From Geminicoccaceae bacterium (GTDB lineage Bacteria > Pseudomonadota > Alphaproteobacteria > Geminicoccales > Geminicoccaceae), in NCBI GenBank assembly GCA_025999455.1, contig AP024683.1, forward strand, positions 1,309,501-1,373,500: a DNA stretch of 64,000 nucleotides. Direction: 5' to 3'. Under the pieces are notes generated by a model. It searched no databases. It saw only the letters and a list, made by a program, of their open reading frames with translations, and had not been told where the DNA came from. The translations under genes and the position numbers were made by a program. Shown here piece by piece: positions 38,705 to 46,794 of this stretch (positions are counted from its first letter, which is position 1; the number at the start of each line of letters is the position of its first letter).

Positions 38705-39142
38705 GTGAGCCGCGATTATCCCGACCGGCCGGTCGTCGGGGTGGGTGCGGTCGTCTTCCGCGACGAGCGGGTCCTGCTGATCCGCCGCGCGAAGCCGCCG
38801 CGCGCCGGGGAATGGTCTTTGCCGGGCGGGGCGCAGGAGCTCGGCGAGGGGGTGCTCGAGGCGGCGCGCCGGGAGGTCCGCGAGGAGACCGGGCTCGAGC
38901 TCGCGCGGGTCGAACTCTTGACCGTCGTCGATTCGATCGGCCGCGACGAAGCCGGCCGGGTGCGCTGGCACTACACGCTCGTCGACGTCTGGGGAGAAGC
39001 GGCGCCGGGGGAAGCGCGGGCCGGGGGCGATGCGGCCGAGGTCGCCTGGTTCGGCCTCGACGAGCTCGAAGGGCTCGGGCTCTGGAGCGAGACGCTCCGG
39101 GTGGTGCGGCTCGCCGCCGAACGGCGAGCCGCCGGGCGCTGA
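38705..39142 (+). CDS. Nudix hydrolase
   Basis: This 145-aa protein has the Nudix box starting at GGAQELGEGVLEAARREV and ending REETGLEL (pattern Gx5Ex7REUxEExGU). Single-domain enzymes of this size are ADP-ribose pyrophosphatases or dNTP/NUDT1-like sanitising enzymes; the substrate cannot be told from sequence. It starts with GTG at 38705 and converges with the HTH gene. Confidence 0.9.
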   Translation: MSRDYPDRPVVGVGAVVFRDERVLLIRRAKPPRAGEWSLPGGAQELGEGVLEAARREVREETGLELARVELLTVVDSIGRDEAGRVRWHYTLVDVWGEAAPGEARAGGDAAEVAWFGLDELEGLGLWSETLRVVRLAAERRAAGR

Positions 39143-39150
39143 GTTGCCCC

Positions 39151-39576
39151 TCACTCCTCCCGATCGCCCGTGGCCAGGACCCGGGCGAGGTTGCAGAGCG
39201 CTTCCTGGTGCTTGCGGTTGGGGATGTTGGCAAAGTTGCGGGCGAGCTCCAGCAGCATGCGCTGCTGGGGCATGAGCTCCGGCTGCTTGGGCGTGAACTT
39301 CCGCTCCGGATCGGCATCCTCGAAGAAATAGCCGATGTCGACACCGAGCGCCTGCGCGATCTGATAGAGTCGGCCGGCCGAGATCCGGTTGATCCCGGTC
39401 TCGTATTTGTGGGCCTGTTGGTAGGTGACCCCGATGAGCTCGGCCATCTGCTGCTGAGTGAGGCCGAGCATGATGCGGCGCTGGCGGATCCTGAGGCTCA
39501 CATAGTGATCGATGTCGAGGGCACGGCTCCGGCCACCGGCGCCGCGACCGACGACCTTGCTGGCGAGTTGGTTCAT
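39151..39576 (-). CDS. XRE-family HTH transcriptional regulator
   Basis: This 141-aa protein has a Cro/CI-type helix-turn-helix at about residues 28-85 (LTQQQMAELIGVTYQQAHKYE), an acidic/aromatic linker and a helical C-terminal tail. The type is common in alphaproteobacteria. The upstream intergenic DNA (39577-39712) carries repeated palindromes that could be its own operator. The target genes are unknown. Confidence 0.9.
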   Translation of the reverse strand: MNQLASKVVGRGAGGRSRALDIDHYVSLRIRQRRIMLGLTQQQMAELIGVTYQQAHKYETGINRISAGRLYQIAQALGVDIGYFFEDADPERKFTPKQPELMPQQRMLLELARNFANIPNRKHQEALCNLARVLATGDREE

Positions 39577-39712
39577 GAGGCGTGGTCTCCGGGGGGCTGA
39601 GGAGGGTCGTTGCTGTCCGGCTCGTGTCGCATCGGATTTGGATAAAATACCGGCGGTTTTTTAAACTTCCAGCAAAAATTGAAAAGCTCTTCAACCTGAA
39701 GAGGTAACCTCT
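39577..39712 (-). promoter_or_regulatory. AT-rich promoter region of the HTH gene
   Basis: This 136-nt region contains TTTGGATAAAATACC (39636-39650), closely matching TTTGGCTAAAATGTCC at 38408-38423, and a run of T and A around 39655-39665. It leads into the palindromes listed separately. It is likely to hold the promoter and binding sites for the HTH gene. Confidence 0.5.
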
Positions 39713-39715
39713 TCA
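39679..39715. repeat. Alternating palindromic half-sites TTGAAGAG
   Basis: Four half-sites alternate in orientation. TTGAAAAGCTCTTCAA (39679-39694) is a near-perfect palindrome and TGAAGAGGT-A-ACCTCTTCA (39697-39715) has perfect 9-bp arms. The second overlaps the stop codon of the S24-like gene. They resemble paired operators. On the minus strand the first could instead act as a weak terminator because TTTTT follows. Confidence 0.6.
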
Positions 39716-40318
39716 ATCCCCTCCGGCCTCGGCGAACCCCGCGGCGGCCACCGCGCCGGCCACCCGACGGGCCGCCACGACCGCCGCGCCGGTGATCGTG
39801 GGCGCGTTCCAGGCGGCCAGATCGTACATCTCCGGTCGGGCCCCGGGCAGGAGCCGCCGCAACAGCAGCCGGCCGTCGGCGAGCTCGGCGAGCACGTCCT
39901 GGCCCAAGAGCTCCTCGAGCCGCGGCTCGGCCGCCGCGACCACGAGGGCCACCTGGCCGGGTCGGTAGACCGGGGCCATCGTCTCGTCCGCGATCCGCCA
40001 GGCCACGAGCTGGTCGTCCTTGAGCGCGATCGTGCCGAGCTCGGCCGGCTCGGCGAGCCCGCCCGGCCCGATCCGGCCGACGAGCGGGATCGCGCTGCGC
40101 CGCGGATGGCGCCCGAAGAGGAGATATTCGGCGGAGGTGTCGAGCGCCCGGGCGAGCCGTTCGACGACGTCGGGCGGCGGCATGTACTCGTCCCGCTCGT
40201 AGGGCCCGATGGCCGTCTGGTGGCGTCCCACGAGCCGGGCGAGCTCGGCTTGCCGCAACCCTTTGGCGAGGCGGAGGGCGCGCAACCTGCGGCCGAACGT
40301 CGAGCCGTGCCCGATCAC
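39713..40318 (-). CDS. HTH regulator with S24/LexA-like C-terminal domain
   Basis: The 201-aa product has an XRE helix-turn-helix (about residues 8-65, RQAELARLVGRHQTAIGPYE) followed by a C-terminal domain resembling the S24/CI peptidase fold (AIPLVGRIGPGGLAEP, DETMAPVYRPGQVALV). The serine position of the usual D-S-M-x-P motif reads D-E-T-M-A-P, so self-cleavage may be lost. CI-like repressors of this type often control stress or prophage genes, but no phage genes are present here. Confidence 0.85.
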   Translation of the reverse strand: MIGHGSTFGRRLRALRLAKGLRQAELARLVGRHQTAIGPYERDEYMPPPDVVERLARALDTSAEYLLFGRHPRRSAIPLVGRIGPGGLAEPAELGTIALKDDQLVAWRIADETMAPVYRPGQVALVVAAAEPRLEELLGQDVLAELADGRLLLRRLLPGARPEMYDLAAWNAPTITGAAVVAARRVAGAVAAAGFAEAGGD

Positions 40319-40381
40319 CCGACTTCTCCCCCGTTCGCGAACGAACCAGCTTTTCTCTTACTCGAAACGAGAGAAGCTCGT

Positions 40382-42748
40382 CTACCGCGGCGCCGGCTCG
40401 AGGCGCTGGCGGCGGGCCGGCCCACGCTCGATCCGGTCCGGGTCGAGGCGCAGGTCACCCCCCGCCGCCCAGATCGGCGTGAGGTCGGCATAGTGGCCGG
40501 AGAGCGGGTGGCCGACCTGGCCGGTCGCGACGACGGCCCGCACCCCCGGCTCGGCGAGATCGACGACGAGCCGGAGCCCGGCGCCGTGGTGCGCCGGGAA
40601 CGGCCCACCCGGTCCCTCGGCGCGGAAGGCCGCCACGGCGAGCGTCGTCGCATCGCCGCCCACGGGCGGCGCGGGCGAGAGGAGCGGGCCCAGAAGCGGC
40701 AGCTCGCCGAACGGGCGGTGCGGCATGACCGCCCGGTGTTGCTCGCCCCACCGCCAGCGCCGCCGATCCGGCCCGAGCCGCGCCTCGAGCGCCGCGACCG
40801 CCGTCTCGAGCGCGGCCGCGGCGGCCCGCGCGCAGCCCGCGGGTCCGCCGCACCGATCCTGCCGCTCGAGCAGGACGGCGCGCAGCACCTCGGGCCGCCT
40901 AAGGCCCGTATCGGCCAGGAGCGGGCCGAGCTCGTCCGACCGCAGCTTCGGCCCGAGCGCGAGGATCCAGGCCGACAGCAGGAGCGGCTCGACACGTTCG
41001 GCGTCCATCGTGCCGTCGAAGGCGGCGAGGGCATCGAGCGCTTCGTGAACGGCCGGGGTGCTCCCGACCTTTGCCACCCCTTCGCGGGCGAGCGGCACGA
41101 GGACCGGCAGGAGCTCGCGTGCCACCGCCGAGACCAGGTCCTGCTGGATGGTGCGGGCCGCCGCGCTGTCGACCTCGCGCCGTCCCTCGAGCAGCTCGTG
41201 CAGCCGACGCGCCCGGGCCGGCCCGTCCCACTCGGCGGTGAGCAAGTCGGGATGGTCGGGGCCGACGACCCGGTTGTTGGCGTTCACCAGGAAGCCCGAA
41301 GCCGGGTCGAGCCCGCGCGGCAGGCGCTCGGCCGGGATCCAGCCGAGCCAGTCGGCCGTGCCGTCCCATCCCGGCGCCGGCAACCGACCGTCGTGGCCGC
41401 GCCGGATCGGAACCCGGCCCGCGACGGCGAGGCCGATCCGCCCCTTGCGGTCGGCGAAGGCGACGTTCTGCACCGGGCTCGCGAAGTCGGCGAGGGCGGC
41501 GAGCAGGGCGTCGGCATCGGCGGCCCGGGCCATCGCGAACCCGGCGGCGAGCGTCCGGTCGGTCGGATCGAGCCCGGTCCACTGCAAGGCGAGGAGCTCG
41601 CCCGAACCGGCCGCCGCCGCGCCCGCCACGAGGTCGGAGACGATCGGGCCGAACCGGGTCGTCCGCACGACGAGCCGTTCGGGCTCGGCGAAGCGGACCC
41701 GGATCGTCTCCTCGCGCAGGCCGAAAGGCTCGCTGCCGCCCGGGACGAGGTAGCGGCCCGGGTCGGCCGGGTCGGACCGGATGCGGACCAGATCTTCGCT
41801 GTCCGCCCCGGTCGTGGTGAGCCCCCAGGCGACGCTGCCCGTGCGGCCGATCACGACCGCCGGCAGGCCCGGGATCGTGCCGCCTTCCACCTCGAGCCCC
41901 GGGGCCCGCAGCGCCGCGAGGTACCAGGTGCCGGGGGCGCGCAGCGGCAGATGCGGGTCGCTCGCGAGGAGCGGTGCGCCCGAGGCGGTCCGTTCACCCG
42001 CGAGCACGAAGACGTTCGAGCCGAGCCCGGCCGGGAACGGCGGCCGAAGCGCTTCGAGCCCGGCGAGGAGCCCCCCGTCGAGCGGATCCGCCGCCGCCAG
42101 GGACGGCGGATCGTCGGGCCCCTCGCTCGGCAGCAGGAGGTCGAGATCGGCCGGGCTCAGGCGCCGGGCGAGCCGTGCCCGCACGAGCTCGCGACGCCAG
42201 GCTCCCGCCACCTCGAGGGCCATCAAGCGGTGGACGAGGAGGCTGTCCGCGGGCCGCCAGGGCTCGGGCTCGTGCCAGAGGAGCTGGAACTCGGGCGGCA
42301 ACGGCCGCGAGCGCGCGATCGCCGCGTTGACCCCCGCCGCATAGGCCTCGAGGAGCGCCCGCTCCTCGGGTCGGTAGGCGGCGAGTCCTTCTTCGGCGAC
42401 CCGCGCGAGGCCGAGCGTGCGCATGAACCGGTCGAAGGGCAGGGCCCGCGCGCCCAAGAGCTCGGCGAGCCGACCCCGGCCGATCCGCCGCGTGACCTCG
42501 AGCTGCCAGAGCCGGTCGGTTCCGTGGACGAAGCCGAGCGCGAACCACGCGTCGCGTTCGCTCGTGGCGCGGATCGCCGGGACCGCGTGGGCGTCGCGGA
42601 GGATCTCGACGGGGCCGTCGAGCCCCGCCACGGCGACCCTGCCCTCGTGCTCCGGCAGCGAAGCGACGAGGAGCCCGGCGATCCCGACGAGGGCGGCGGC
42701 GACCAGGGCCGCGAGCGCCAGGACCGCGCGGCGGAGGAACCGCAGCAC
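40382..42748 (-). CDS. Penicillin acylase family protein (N-terminal nucleophile hydrolase)
   Basis: The precursor of 788 aa has an N-terminal membrane or signal segment (LRFLRRAVLALAALVAAALV), an alpha chain, a spacer and a beta chain that should begin at the catalytic Ser of GLGSNVFVLAGERTASG (G-S-N). Conserved features include LLASDPHL, GLPAVVIGRTGSVAWGLTTT and a conserved Asn in FLVNANNRVV. Members cleave amide bonds of penicillins or acyl-homoserine lactones. Quorum-quenching activity is possible but cannot be told from sequence. The start GTG 42748 lies 8 nt after the HAD gene stop. Confidence 0.92.
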   Translation of the reverse strand: MLRFLRRAVLALAALVAAALVGIAGLLVASLPEHEGRVAVAGLDGPVEILRDAHAVPAIRATSERDAWFALGFVHGTDRLWQLEVTRRIGRGRLAELLGARALPFDRFMRTLGLARVAEEGLAAYRPEERALLEAYAAGVNAAIARSRPLPPEFQLLWHEPEPWRPADSLLVHRLMALEVAGAWRRELVRARLARRLSPADLDLLLPSEGPDDPPSLAAADPLDGGLLAGLEALRPPFPAGLGSNVFVLAGERTASGAPLLASDPHLPLRAPGTWYLAALRAPGLEVEGGTIPGLPAVVIGRTGSVAWGLTTTGADSEDLVRIRSDPADPGRYLVPGGSEPFGLREETIRVRFAEPERLVVRTTRFGPIVSDLVAGAAAAGSGELLALQWTGLDPTDRTLAAGFAMARAADADALLAALADFASPVQNVAFADRKGRIGLAVAGRVPIRRGHDGRLPAPGWDGTADWLGWIPAERLPRGLDPASGFLVNANNRVVGPDHPDLLTAEWDGPARARRLHELLEGRREVDSAAARTIQQDLVSAVARELLPVLVPLAREGVAKVGSTPAVHEALDALAAFDGTMDAERVEPLLLSAWILALGPKLRSDELGPLLADTGLRRPEVLRAVLLERQDRCGGPAGCARAAAAALETAVAALEARLGPDRRRWRWGEQHRAVMPHRPFGELPLLGPLLSPAPPVGGDATTLAVAAFRAEGPGGPFPAHHGAGLRLVVDLAEPGVRAVVATGQVGHPLSGHYADLTPIWAAGGDLRLDPDRIERGPARRQRLEPAPR

Positions 42749-42756
42749 CGGGCGGC

Positions 42757-43371
42757 TCAGTCGAGCAGGCCGCGGGCGGCGAGCTCCGCCGCCAAGAGCT
42801 CCGGTGTGCGGAATCGATGCGTGGCGAAGCCGAGCCGCTCGGCCGTGGCGATGTTGGCCGGGCTGTCGTCGACGAAGAAGCAGCGCTCGGCGGGACGTCC
42901 CGTGGTGGCGAGGAGATGCTCGAAGATCGCGGGCTCGGGCTTGATCGTGCCGAGCTCGCCCGAAAGGAAGATCCGCTCGAAGCGGCCGAGGAAGGCGTAG
43001 CGCGGATCGTCGCGCACGAGCGGGAAGGTCTCGGCCGACCAGTTCGAGAGGGCGACGAGCGGCCGGCCACGTTCGGCGAGCCGTTCGAGAAGCGCCACCG
43101 TACCGGCGATCGGGCCGCCGATCATCTCGATCCAGCGCTCGTGCCAGGCGCGGATCGCGGCGGCGTGTTCGGGATGGCGGGCGGCGAGCTCGGCCACCGC
43201 CTCGGCGAACGGCCGGCCGCGGTCGAGCTCGGCGTTCCAGGCGGGGGTGCAGATCTCGGCGAGGAACCGTTCCATCGCCGCCTCCTCGGCGAAGATCCGC
43301 CGGTAGAGCCGGCGCGGCTCCCAGTCGATCAGCACCCCGCCCAGATCGAACACGACGAGCGTCTCGTCCAC
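42757..43371 (-). CDS. HAD-superfamily hydrolase (YihX-like)
   Basis: This 204-aa protein has the motif-1 FDLGGVLIDWEP, motif-2 ALSNWS, Lys in GTIKPEPAIFEH and motif-4 FFVDDSPANI. Motif 1 has D-L-G instead of D-x-D, as in the YihX/epoxide-hydrolase-like subgroup, which act as sugar phosphatases. The start GTG 43371 follows GGAGGG by 5 nt. It is in the same operon as the penicillin acylase. Confidence 0.88.
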   Translation of the reverse strand: MDETLVVFDLGGVLIDWEPRRLYRRIFAEEAAMERFLAEICTPAWNAELDRGRPFAEAVAELAARHPEHAAAIRAWHERWIEMIGGPIAGTVALLERLAERGRPLVALSNWSAETFPLVRDDPRYAFLGRFERIFLSGELGTIKPEPAIFEHLLATTGRPAERCFFVDDSPANIATAERLGFATHRFRTPELLAAELAARGLLD

Positions 43372-43585
43372 GCCACCCTCCGCCTTTCCAGCCTCGGCAA
43401 GGGTCCCTTCGCCCCGCCCGGCCGCCCTCGGGGATGCCGCGGTCCGACCGCAAGAGCCGCGGCCTCGACCGCGCTCGAGCCCCGGCCTCCCCGGCGCCGA
43501 CCGGTCGACCCGCCGCGCCAGGTGACCCGTCTCGACGGCGCCTTCGTGACACCCCTGTCGCCGGAGGCTCTTCGGGCGGGCGAGG

Positions 43586-44725
43586 CTAAAAGAGGACGGT
43601 GCGGTCGAGTTCGCGCAGGATCGAATCGAGCCGAACACCGAGCAGGAGCACCTCCTGGATCGCCGCCTCGGTGCCGTCGAGATCGATCAACGCGCCGCCC
43701 TCCAGATCCCCGAAGCGCACCGTCGTCGAATCGCTACCGAAGCCCCGGAAATCGAGCACGTCCTTCCCGGGCTCGAAATCGAAGACGATGTCGAGCCCGC
43801 TGTTCGGGCCGAAGCGGAAGAGGTCGCGCCCGCGCGCGACATCGGCCACCGAGTCGATCGTATCGCCGTAGAGCTGGTCGTTGCCGGGACCGCCGTCCAA
43901 GACGTCGTCGCCGCACCGCACTCCGGCCTCGGCCGAGGCGAAATCGCCGACGAGGAGATCGCTGCCGGTACCGCCGAGAACGTGGTCGTCGCCACCCGTG
44001 GCCGAATCGCTCGCCAGGAGCGCATCGCCCACCAGGAAGTCGCGCCCGAAGCCGCCGATCAGCCGATCGTCACCGCCGCGCGCCGATCCGGCCAGGCTCT
44101 GGGCGTCGCCGTAGAGTTCGTCGCCGTCGCCGCCGCCGTTCAGCCGGTCGTCGCCGCCGTGTGCCGCGCCCTCGATCACCTCGGCGTCGCCCACCAAGAG
44201 ATCGAACAGCCGACCGCCGCGGATCCGATCGTCGCCGCCGCGGCTGGTCTCCAGGAGAAACCGGGCGTCGCCGAAGAGGAAGTCGAAGCCCGACCCGCCG
44301 CTCAGCTCGTCGTCGCCGCCGCGTCCGTCGCCTTCGAGCGTTTGCGCGTCGCCGGAAGCGAGATCGTCGCCCTCGCCGAGCCCGATCCGATCGTTGCCGC
44401 CGCGCCCCTGGCCCCGGATCCGATGCGCGTCGCCGAACACCAGATCCGGACCCGGACCGGCCAAGATGCGGTCGGCAGCCCCCCGGCCGACGCCCTCGAC
44501 GATCCAGGCGTCGCCGAGGACGAGGTCGGAGCCTTCGAGGGCGAGGATCGTGTCGCGCCCGCCCCGGCCCGTGTCGAGTGTGCGGCCATTGTCCGGGAAA
44601 GCGGCCCGATTGTCGCCGCTGAAGGGGTCGCCCAGGATCTCGTCGTCCTCGAAGGTGGCGACCAGGCGCTCGGCGGCGCCGCCGCCCGGCGGTCGTCCGC
44701 GGCCGTTCCCGATGATGATGGCCAT
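43586..44725 (-). CDS. RTX protein with nine 27-residue repeats
   Basis: Ca2+-binding RTX protein of 379 aa with an acidic N-terminal segment (FEDDEILGDPFSGD) and nine tandem 27-residue units at residues 54-296. Each unit is close to GGDDxLxGGxGxDxLxGDA plus a variable stretch. A C-terminal domain (FRFGPNSGLDIVFDF) resembles the secretion region of serralysin-type proteins. It lacks a Sec signal and is probably exported by a type I system not found here. The repeat spacing differs from the usual 9-residue RTX array. No enzymatic domain is visible. Confidence 0.85.
   Translation of the reverse strand: MAIIIGNGRGRPPGGGAAERLVATFEDDEILGDPFSGDNRAAFPDNGRTLDTGRGGRDTILALEGSDLVLGDAWIVEGVGRGAADRILAGPGPDLVFGDAHRIRGQGRGGNDRIGLGEGDDLASGDAQTLEGDGRGGDDELSGGSGFDFLFGDARFLLETSRGGDDRIRGGRLFDLLVGDAEVIEGAAHGGDDRLNGGGDGDELYGDAQSLAGSARGGDDRLIGGFGRDFLVGDALLASDSATGGDDHVLGGTGSDLLVGDFASAEAGVRCGDDVLDGGPGNDQLYGDTIDSVADVARGRDLFRFGPNSGLDIVFDFEPGKDVLDFRGFGSDSTTVRFGDLEGGALIDLDGTEAAIQEVLLLGVRLDSILRELDRTVLF
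43838..44566 (-). repeat. Nine tandem 81-bp coding repeats of the RTX protein
   Basis: The nine 27-codon units follow each other without gap. The constant half (GGDDxLxGGxGxD-L-x-GDA) aligns across units and the other nine residues vary. Repeats 3 to 9 are the best matched, and the first two have lost some Gly residues. Confidence 0.8.
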
Positions 44726-44785
44726 GGCACCTCTATCGTCCTACGATCCTATCGAGACGATCCATCACCCGTTCGAATCGAACCG

Positions 44786-44816
44786 CCGGCCGCTCGTACA
44801 TCGCGCCTGCGGCCGG
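44786..44816 (-). promoter_or_regulatory. GC-rich hairpin in the upstream region of the RTX gene
   Basis: CCGGCCGC (44786-44793) and GCGGCCGG (44809-44816) form an 8-bp stem. A 13-bp palindrome GTTCGAATCGAAC (44771-44783) lies next to it. Both sit between the RTX start (44725) and the lipoprotein stop (44892). They could be a terminator for the lipoprotein gene or an operator for the RTX gene. Neither has a T run. Confidence 0.35.
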
Positions 44817-44891
44817 TCCACAACTGTACATTATGATACGAGAGATACCCGAACCACCAAGAAAGTCGAGGCTGCCGCTCACCGGCCCGCC

Positions 44892-45371
44892 TCAGCGGAT
44901 CTCGAGGTCGGCGCGGCGGCCCTCGTAGCGGCAATAGCCCTCGAAGGTGCGGCCGCGACGACGGAGCTCCAGGTTCATCCGCACCGTGTCGCCGACCCGC
45001 CGCACGTCGCTCGTCCCGCGCACCTCGTAGCCACGGTCGATCGCCTCCTCGCGGCAGGCTTCCCGGGCGCGTTGGACGAGCGCTCCGTCGTCGCCGGTCC
45101 GCTCCATCTCGAGCCGCACCCGCCGGCTCGAGCGGTCGAAGGTGCAGGTGCCGCGATAGTCGCGGCCGTCGCGCACCGCCTCCATGCGCACGAGCACCGT
45201 GTCGCCGATCCCGGTCGAGGCGGCATCCGCCCGGATCTGGCGGAAGCCCTCTGCGCGCGCTTCGGCGCGGCATTCCTCCTCGGCGCGGTCGGCGGCGCCG
45301 CGCGGCACCTCGGTGCAGCCCGCGAGGACGAGCCCGGCCACGCTCCCGAACACGAGCATCGTCGCGCGCAT
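44892..45371 (-). CDS. Lipoprotein with two related domains
   Basis: This 159-aa product has a lipobox (SVAGLVLAGC). Two halves look duplicated: residues about 33-90 (EEECRAEARAEGFRQI...YRGTCTF) and about 103-150 (REACREEAIDRGYEV...FEGYCRY). Each begins with a Cys-containing helix and ends with a strand and Cys, so two internal disulfides are likely. No known family was recognised, and envelope location is inferred from the lipobox. Confidence 0.72.
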   Translation of the reverse strand: MRATMLVFGSVAGLVLAGCTEVPRGAADRAEEECRAEARAEGFRQIRADAASTGIGDTVLVRMEAVRDGRDYRGTCTFDRSSRRVRLEMERTGDDGALVQRAREACREEAIDRGYEVRGTSDVRRVGDTVRMNLELRRRGRTFEGYCRYEGRRADLEIR

Positions 45372-45509
45372 GGTTCGCCTCCGACCGGCGTGTTCTGGCT
45401 GTCGAGTTCCCTAAGGCCGCAGGGGGACCCGCTCAATCGGGTGTCGCACCCTCGACGGGAGGAAACCGTCGATGTTGCCCTTCCGTCGCGCCGAGACACC
45501 GCGCGGCAG

Positions 45510-45538
45510 ATGACAGGCGGAACAATTCGCTTTATAGT
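45510..45538 (+). promoter_or_regulatory. Sigma-70-like promoter upstream of trxC
   Basis: ATGACA (45510-45515) and TATAGT (45533-45538) are separated by 17 nt, close to the -35/-10 consensus. They lie about 70 nt before the trxC start in a locally AT-rich stretch. Confidence 0.45.
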
Positions 45539-45610
45539 TGAATTATGCTCGAGGCCATCTTCACCGGCGGCACCTCCACTCCCATCTCGCGAGCGGTGGG
45601 GGAGCGAGCG

Positions 45611-46048
45611 ATGACCACGACCCGACACGTCGTCTGCCCGGCTTGTGCCACGGTGAACCGGGTGCCGGTCGACCGCCCGGCCGCCGCCGCCAAATGCGGC
45701 CGCTGCGGCGCGCGATTGTTCGAAGGGCGGCCGATCCGCCTCGGGGCCGAGACCTTCGCCCTGCACCGCGACCGCTCGGACTTGCCGCTCCTGGTCGATT
45801 TCTGGGCGGCCTGGTGCGGTCCCTGCCGGGCGATGGCGCCGGTCCTGGAGCAGGCGGCGGCACGGCTCGAGCCGAGCGTCCGCGTCGCGAAGGTCGACAT
45901 CGAGGCGGAGCCCGAGCTCGCCCGCAGCCTCGACATCCGCTCGATCCCCACCCTCGTCCTCTTCGAAGGCGGTCGCGAGCGGGCCCGCACGAGCGGTGCC
46001 ATGAGCTTGCCGGCCTTGCTCGCCTGGCTCGAGCGGGCGCGCGCGTGA
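45611..46048 (+). CDS. trxC: Thioredoxin 2 (TrxC)
   Basis: This 145-aa protein has an N-terminal zinc ribbon (Cys9xxCys12 and Cys29xxCys32) followed by a thioredoxin domain with the active site W-C-G-P-C at residues 68-72. This combination is diagnostic of TrxC, a cytoplasmic reductant that is often induced by oxidative stress. The ATG at 45611 was chosen because it begins the zinc ribbon and has GGAG about 6 nt upstream. It overlaps the following regulator gene by 4 nt (GTGA). Confidence 0.94.
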   Translation: MTTTRHVVCPACATVNRVPVDRPAAAAKCGRCGARLFEGRPIRLGAETFALHRDRSDLPLLVDFWAAWCGPCRAMAPVLEQAAARLEPSVRVAKVDIEAEPELARSLDIRSIPTLVLFEGGRERARTSGAMSLPALLAWLERARA

Positions 46049-46773
46049 GCCCGGCACCGACCGTCACCCGACTCGCCGAAGCGGCGCCGCTCGCCGAGCG
46101 GCTCGCCCGAATCGACCTCTTGGCCGGCCTCGACCAGCGCGGCCTCGCGGCCCTCCTGCCGAGCGTCCGGGTCCGCCATTTCGACGCCGGCCAAGCGATC
46201 GTCGGCCGGCTCGACCCCGGCCGCGAGGTCTATTTCGTGCTCTCCGGCAAGGTCCGTGTCACGATGTTCGCCGAGAGCGGCCGCGAGGTGGCGTTCCGTG
46301 ACCTGCTCGCGGGCTCGAGCTTCGGCGAGATCGCGGCGATCGACGGCGAGCCGCGCTCGGCCGACGTCGTGGCGCTCGAGGATTCGCTCGTCGGCACCAT
46401 GAGCGCGGCCGACTTCTGGGCCCTCCTGCGCCGCGAGCCGGCGGTGACCGAGGCGACCTTGAAGAAGCTCGCCCGGCTCGTGCGCGCCTTGAGCCAGCGG
46501 GTCTACGAGTTCGCGAGCCCGGTGCCGGCCAGGATCTGCGCCGAGCTCCTGCGGCTCGCCGGGCCCGAGGGGAAAGGCCCGGCGCGGATCGCCCCGCCAC
46601 CCAAGCACGCCGACGTCGCGGCCAAGGTCTCCACCCACCGCGAGGCGGTGAGCCGGGTGATGAGCGAGCTCGCCCGCCGCGGCGTGCTCGCCAAGGGCCG
46701 CGGCGAGATCCTGATCAAGGACCGCGCCGCGCTCGAGCGCTACGCCCAAGGTGTCGAGCGGCTCCTGGATTGA
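46045..46773 (+). CDS. Crp/Fnr-family transcriptional regulator
   Basis: This 242-aa protein has an N-terminal cyclic-nucleotide-binding-like beta barrel (FDAGQAIVGRLDPGREVYFVLSGKV). A dimerisation helix follows, then a C-terminal winged helix (ADVAAKVSTHREAVSRVMSELARRG). The recognition helix reads E-A-V-S-R, the E-x-x-S-R pattern of FNR/DNR-type proteins that read TTGA half-sites, rather than the E-x-x-G-R of CRP. It has no N-terminal cysteine cluster, so it is not an oxygen-sensing FNR. It could serve the TTGAC-N4-GTCAA boxes found in the nir region, but no ligand can be assigned. Confidence 0.9.
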   Translation: MSPAPTVTRLAEAAPLAERLARIDLLAGLDQRGLAALLPSVRVRHFDAGQAIVGRLDPGREVYFVLSGKVRVTMFAESGREVAFRDLLAGSSFGEIAAIDGEPRSADVVALEDSLVGTMSAADFWALLRREPAVTEATLKKLARLVRALSQRVYEFASPVPARICAELLRLAGPEGKGPARIAPPPKHADVAAKVSTHREAVSRVMSELARRGVLAKGRGEILIKDRAALERYAQGVERLLD

Positions 46774-46794
46774 GCGCCGGGCGGGAGCGAGCCT

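Noticed and set aside
38409-38708. 99-codon frame between the EAL and Nudix genes
   Set aside because: It has a TTG start without a ribosome site, runs through the GC hairpin and is Pro/Arg/Gly-rich after the first 12 residues; it looks like chance.
44743-44800. Possible tRNA hint from GTTCGAATC near 44771
   Set aside because: No acceptor or anticodon stem can be built around it; the sequence is a simple palindrome.
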